Source of the DNA: Deltaproteobacteria bacterium RIFCSPLOWO2_02_FULL_57_26
GTDB lineage: Bacteria; Desulfobacterota; Binatia; UBA9968
Assembly (NCBI GenBank): GCA_001798455.1
Contig: MGSI01000120.1
Span: 1-7,636, forward strand
DNA: 7,636 nt
Direction of reading: 5' to 3'
Shown: piece by piece, positions 5,632 to 7,636 of the stretch
How the letters are laid out: each line of letters starts with the position of its first letter
Numbering within the stretch: position 1 is the first letter of the stretch
Position numbers and translations under genes: made by a program
Notes under the pieces: generated by a model
Told to the model about the DNA's origin: nothing
Database searches by the model: none
The model's input: the letters and a program-made list of their open reading frames with translations, nothing else

Positions 5632-6645
5632 ATGAGATCGCTGTTAACGGCCCGCTTTTCTTCTCTTTCCATCCTGGCTGTTTGCCTATCTCTTTTTTCG
5701 TTTCCATTCGCGTCGTCAGAAGTCGTAGCTCAGAACATTAAGATCACCGCGGGCCAAGCCGGCATCACTGTGGGAGCGAGCTTCTTCTTCATCGCCCGGA
5801 AGGAGAACCTCTACGCCAAAAATGGTCTGGATGTGAACGTTATCCCCACAAACACGGCGAATGCGGTTCAGGCGATGCTTAGCGGGAGTATGCAGCTCTG
5901 TACCGGGTGTGGGGCGGCGGCCTTTGTCACCGCGACGCTGGAAGGGGCGTCTCCCTTCGTCGTGGTGTCGTCCTGGGTGAACGTCCTTCCCTACACGGTG
6001 ATGGTCCACAAGGACATCAAGCGGCCGGAGGACCTCAAAGGCAAGACCGGACAGATCGGCTCGCCTTTTGGTACGATCCCGGACATTGCCTTGAGGTTTG
6101 CCCTGGCAAAACTGGGGCTTGATCCCGAGAAGGACGTGAAGTTGGTCCAAATCCCGCGCCCGGATCCGGCACACATCTTGGCGCAGATGGAGAGAGGGGA
6201 CGTGCAGTTCGGCCCTCTTACGCCTCCGTTCGACAAAATCGCGCAAAAGCGCGGCTTCCACCCGCTCATCTCCCTTCCGGATCTCGGGATTCCTTGGCAG
6301 AACAACGGGGAGTGGCTGCAGCGCGCCTACCTCCAAAAAAACCGGGATACGATGCTTCGCTTCGCGCGAGTGGTCGCCGATAGCATGAAGGTCTACTACG
6401 GACAGAAGGAGAAGACGATTACCTATCTCATGGAATTTCTGGGCAGCAACCGCGAAGATACGGAAAACGCTTATGAGACCTATATAAAATGGGGCGACCG
6501 CATTCCGAAACCTAGGGCTGAAGGGATTCAGACCACACTCGATGCCATCCAGAAAAAGACGCCCAAGGCCGCCACGGCGGATCCGGCTTCCTTCATCGAT
6601 ACGAGTTTGGTCGACCAACTGGTGAGGGAGGGATATTTTAAATGA
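5632..6645 (+). CDS. Periplasmic substrate-binding protein A2, NMT1/THI5-like, 337 aa
   Basis: The third receptor, the duplicate of A1, with the same length and a gapless alignment (about 53 differences in the 304 mature residues, hand count). The signal peptide has a hydrophobic core around residues 11-27 with likely cleavage after VVA (33) and no lipobox. A-type landmarks are kept: NTANAVQAMLSGSM, HKDIKRPEDLKGKTGQIG, PFGTIPD, RIPKPRAEGIQTT and a C-terminus identical to A1 from PKAATADP on. Differences cluster at 42-49 (ITVG in place of TNPG), 241-254 and 282-295. Unlike the other three receptors it has a CxxC pair (Cys90, Cys93; LCTGCGAA) in the ligand-facing loop. Its 5' end, from QNIKITAGQAGI back into the signal peptide, resembles B1 rather than A1. 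Its stop overlaps the B2 start (ATGA). It may be transcribed from the upstream promoter through MITE 2 or from a start of its own; no good promoter is visible. Confidence 0.92.
   Translation: MRSLLTARFSSLSILAVCLSLFSFPFASSEVVAQNIKITAGQAGITVGASFFFIARKENLYAKNGLDVNVIPTNTANAVQAMLSGSMQLCTGCGAAAFVTATLEGASPFVVVSSWVNVLPYTVMVHKDIKRPEDLKGKTGQIGSPFGTIPDIALRFALAKLGLDPEKDVKLVQIPRPDPAHILAQMERGDVQFGPLTPPFDKIAQKRGFHPLISLPDLGIPWQNNGEWLQRAYLQKNRDTMLRFARVVADSMKVYYGQKEKTITYLMEFLGSNREDTENAYETYIKWGDRIPKPRAEGIQTTLDAIQKKTPKAATADPASFIDTSLVDQLVREGYFK
6626..6632 (+). promoter_or_regulatory. Ribosome binding site for B2 embedded in the end of A2
   Basis: GGGAGGG, 9 nt before ATG 6642, is identical in position and context to the A1/B1 junction. 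It supports translational coupling and defines the start of B2. Confidence 0.75.
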
Positions 6646-7636
6646 AGGTCCGCGCTTCTTGTCTGTCCATCTTTGCCGTTTTCCTGTCTCTGTTTTCGTT
6701 CCCGTTGGCATTCTCAGAAGTAGCCGCTCAAAACATTAAAATCACCGTGGGCCAAGCCGGTGTCAACCCCGGCACAAGTTTATTCTTCATTGCGAAAAAG
6801 GAAAATCTTTATGCCAAGCATGGACTCGATGCGAATATCATCGCCACGTCGTCGACTGCGAGTGCGGTCCAGGCCATGCTCGGTGGCAGCATGCACATCA
6901 TCACCGGCGGGGCCGGCGCCGCTTACGTCACCGCCGTTTTGGAGGGAACTCCCCCTTTTGTTTTAGTTTCATCCTGGGTCAATGTGTTCCCTTATAAGCT
7001 GGTCGTGCGAAAGGAAATTCTAAAACCCCAAGACTTGAAAGGTAAGACGGGCCAGATAGGCAGCACTTTTGGATCGGCCCTCCATGTTGCCGTGGGCTTT
7101 GCTTTAGCCAGGGTGGGACTGGATGTCGAGAAGGATGTGAAATTGGTCCAGCAGCCACGGACCGATTGGGCAAACACGTTGGCCCAGCTTGAGAGGGGAG
7201 AGGTTCAGTTTTCTCTTCTGCCGCCTCCTTATGACCGGATCGGAGAGAAGCGCGGATTTCACACGTTGCTTTCGCTGCCAGATATGGGAATCGCGTGGCA
7301 GCAAAACGGCGAATGGGTGCCAAAGTCCTATCTTCAGAGCAACCGCGCCACCGTCCTGCGCTTTCTCAGGGTCATGGGCGACGCTATGAAAGTCTACTTC
7401 GAGCAAAAAGATAAGACGATCTCTTATCTTACTGAATTTTTGGGAAGCAATCAGGAGGATACGGAGTACGCCTACGAGACTTTTCTGAAGTGGGTAGACC
7501 GTAACCCCAAGCCCAAGGTAGAGAGTATCCGGACGACCTTGGAGGCTCTAAAAAGAGCAACCCCCAAAGCCGCCTCTGCGGATCCTGCCTCGTTTATTGA
7601 CGCTAGCCTGGTTGATCAGTTGGTTAAGGAAGGATA
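6642..7636 (+). CDS. Periplasmic substrate-binding protein B2, NMT1/THI5-like (3' end just outside window)
   Basis: The fourth receptor, open from ATG 6642 to the right edge: 331 full codons plus two bases. By comparison with its paralogs, only the codons for YFK (the Y is begun) and a stop are missing, so the full protein should have about 334 aa. The signal peptide MKVRASCLSIFAVF... is probably cleaved after VAA (residue 29). B-type landmarks are LGGSMHIITGGAGAAYVT (80-97), RIGEKRGFHTLLSLPDMGI, QQNGEWVPKSYLQSNRAT and DKTISYLTEFLGSN. It has about 81% identity to B1 in the mature part plus a one-residue insertion in IATSSTASAVQ. The sharpest local change is at 144-152, GSALHVAVG against GSGPDFGLR in B1. 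Its last ~75 bp use different synonymous codons from the other three copies. An in-frame internal ATG is not used, because the ATGA junction and signal peptide fix the start. Confidence 0.92.
   Translation, partial: MKVRASCLSIFAVFLSLFSFPLAFSEVAAQNIKITVGQAGVNPGTSLFFIAKKENLYAKHGLDANIIATSSTASAVQAMLGGSMHIITGGAGAAYVTAVLEGTPPFVLVSSWVNVFPYKLVVRKEILKPQDLKGKTGQIGSTFGSALHVAVGFALARVGLDVEKDVKLVQQPRTDWANTLAQLERGEVQFSLLPPPYDRIGEKRGFHTLLSLPDMGIAWQQNGEWVPKSYLQSNRATVLRFLRVMGDAMKVYFEQKDKTISYLTEFLGSNQEDTEYAYETFLKWVDRNPKPKVESIRTTLEALKRATPKAASADPASFIDASLVDQLVKEG

Larger units (their letters stand above)
3429..7636 (+). repeat. Tandem duplication of a two-gene receptor cassette (A1-B1, A2-B2)
   Basis: The A and B starts recur with exactly the same offset: 3442 to 5632 and 4452 to 6642 are both 2190 bp. 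The A/B junctions are identical (GGGAGGGATATTTTAAATGA), and A resembles A while B resembles B in protein and DNA. The copies are diverged, so the duplication is not recent. MITE 2 sits at the boundary between the units and accounts for about 100 bp of the 2190-bp period. Confidence 0.85.

Noticed and set aside
5716..6711. Long minus-strand open frame (331 codons) opposite A2 and the start of B2
   Set aside because: It mirrors a plus-strand gene with clear family motifs. Its translation is rich in Arg, His and Gly without a recognisable domain, and similar shorter antisense frames lie opposite the other receptor genes, as expected from shared codon bias.
6760..6966. Small plus-strand frame inside B2
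   Set aside because: It is an out-of-frame shadow; the real frame from 6642 is open to the window edge and matches B1 throughout.

Overview
The window is a stretch of chromosome from an uncultured-looking, Gram-negative, free-living bacterium. All genes lie on the + strand. The substrate-binding proteins have Sec-type signal peptides with no lipobox cysteine, so they should be soluble periplasmic proteins. Gene content and short G/C-run palindromic repeats remind me of Deltaproteobacteria-like soil and groundwater lineages (Binatia, Rokubacteria, Tectomicrobia and similar). That placement is an impression from sequence style and was not computed.

Layout. (1) 3-293: the C-terminal end of a polysaccharide-deacetylase-type protein. 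(2) 291-484: a gene-free, MITE-like element bounded by TA and imperfect terminal inverted repeats, packed with hairpins. Removing it leaves a gap of about 46 nt between its neighbours. (3) 532-1698: an unrecognised, mostly helical cytoplasmic protein of 388 aa, possibly with a HEAT-like segment. (4) 1851-2351: a half-size membrane permease of the DUF318/ArsP_1 type. (5) 2510-3403: an ABC importer membrane subunit of the nitrate/sulfonate/taurine (NitT/TauT) type. (6) 3442 to the window end: four consecutive paralogous NMT1/THI5-like periplasmic substrate-binding proteins, called here A1, B1, A2 and B2. The fourth runs off the right edge, lacking only about three codons and its stop. (7) 5464-5567: a second MITE-like element between B1 and A2.

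The main feature is the receptor array. It is not four random paralogs but a tandem duplication of a two-gene cassette. A1 resembles A2 (about 83% identity over the mature protein, hand count), and B1 resembles B2 (about 81%). Each A stop overlaps the following B start in an identical ATGA junction. A1 to A2 and B1 to B2 are offset by exactly the same 2190 bp, and this repeat unit includes MITE 2. The ends of the copies are shuffled: the last ~75 bp of B1 match the A genes rather than B2, and the 5' end of A2 matches B1 rather than A1. This suggests gene conversion after duplication.

How the genes may work together: A1, B1, A2 and B2 would capture one or more small ligands in the periplasm and deliver them to the 2510-3403 permease. 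No ATP-binding subunit is present in the window, so it must lie elsewhere. No ligand can be assigned from sequence alone. No tRNA, rRNA, CRISPR array or intact transposase was seen.
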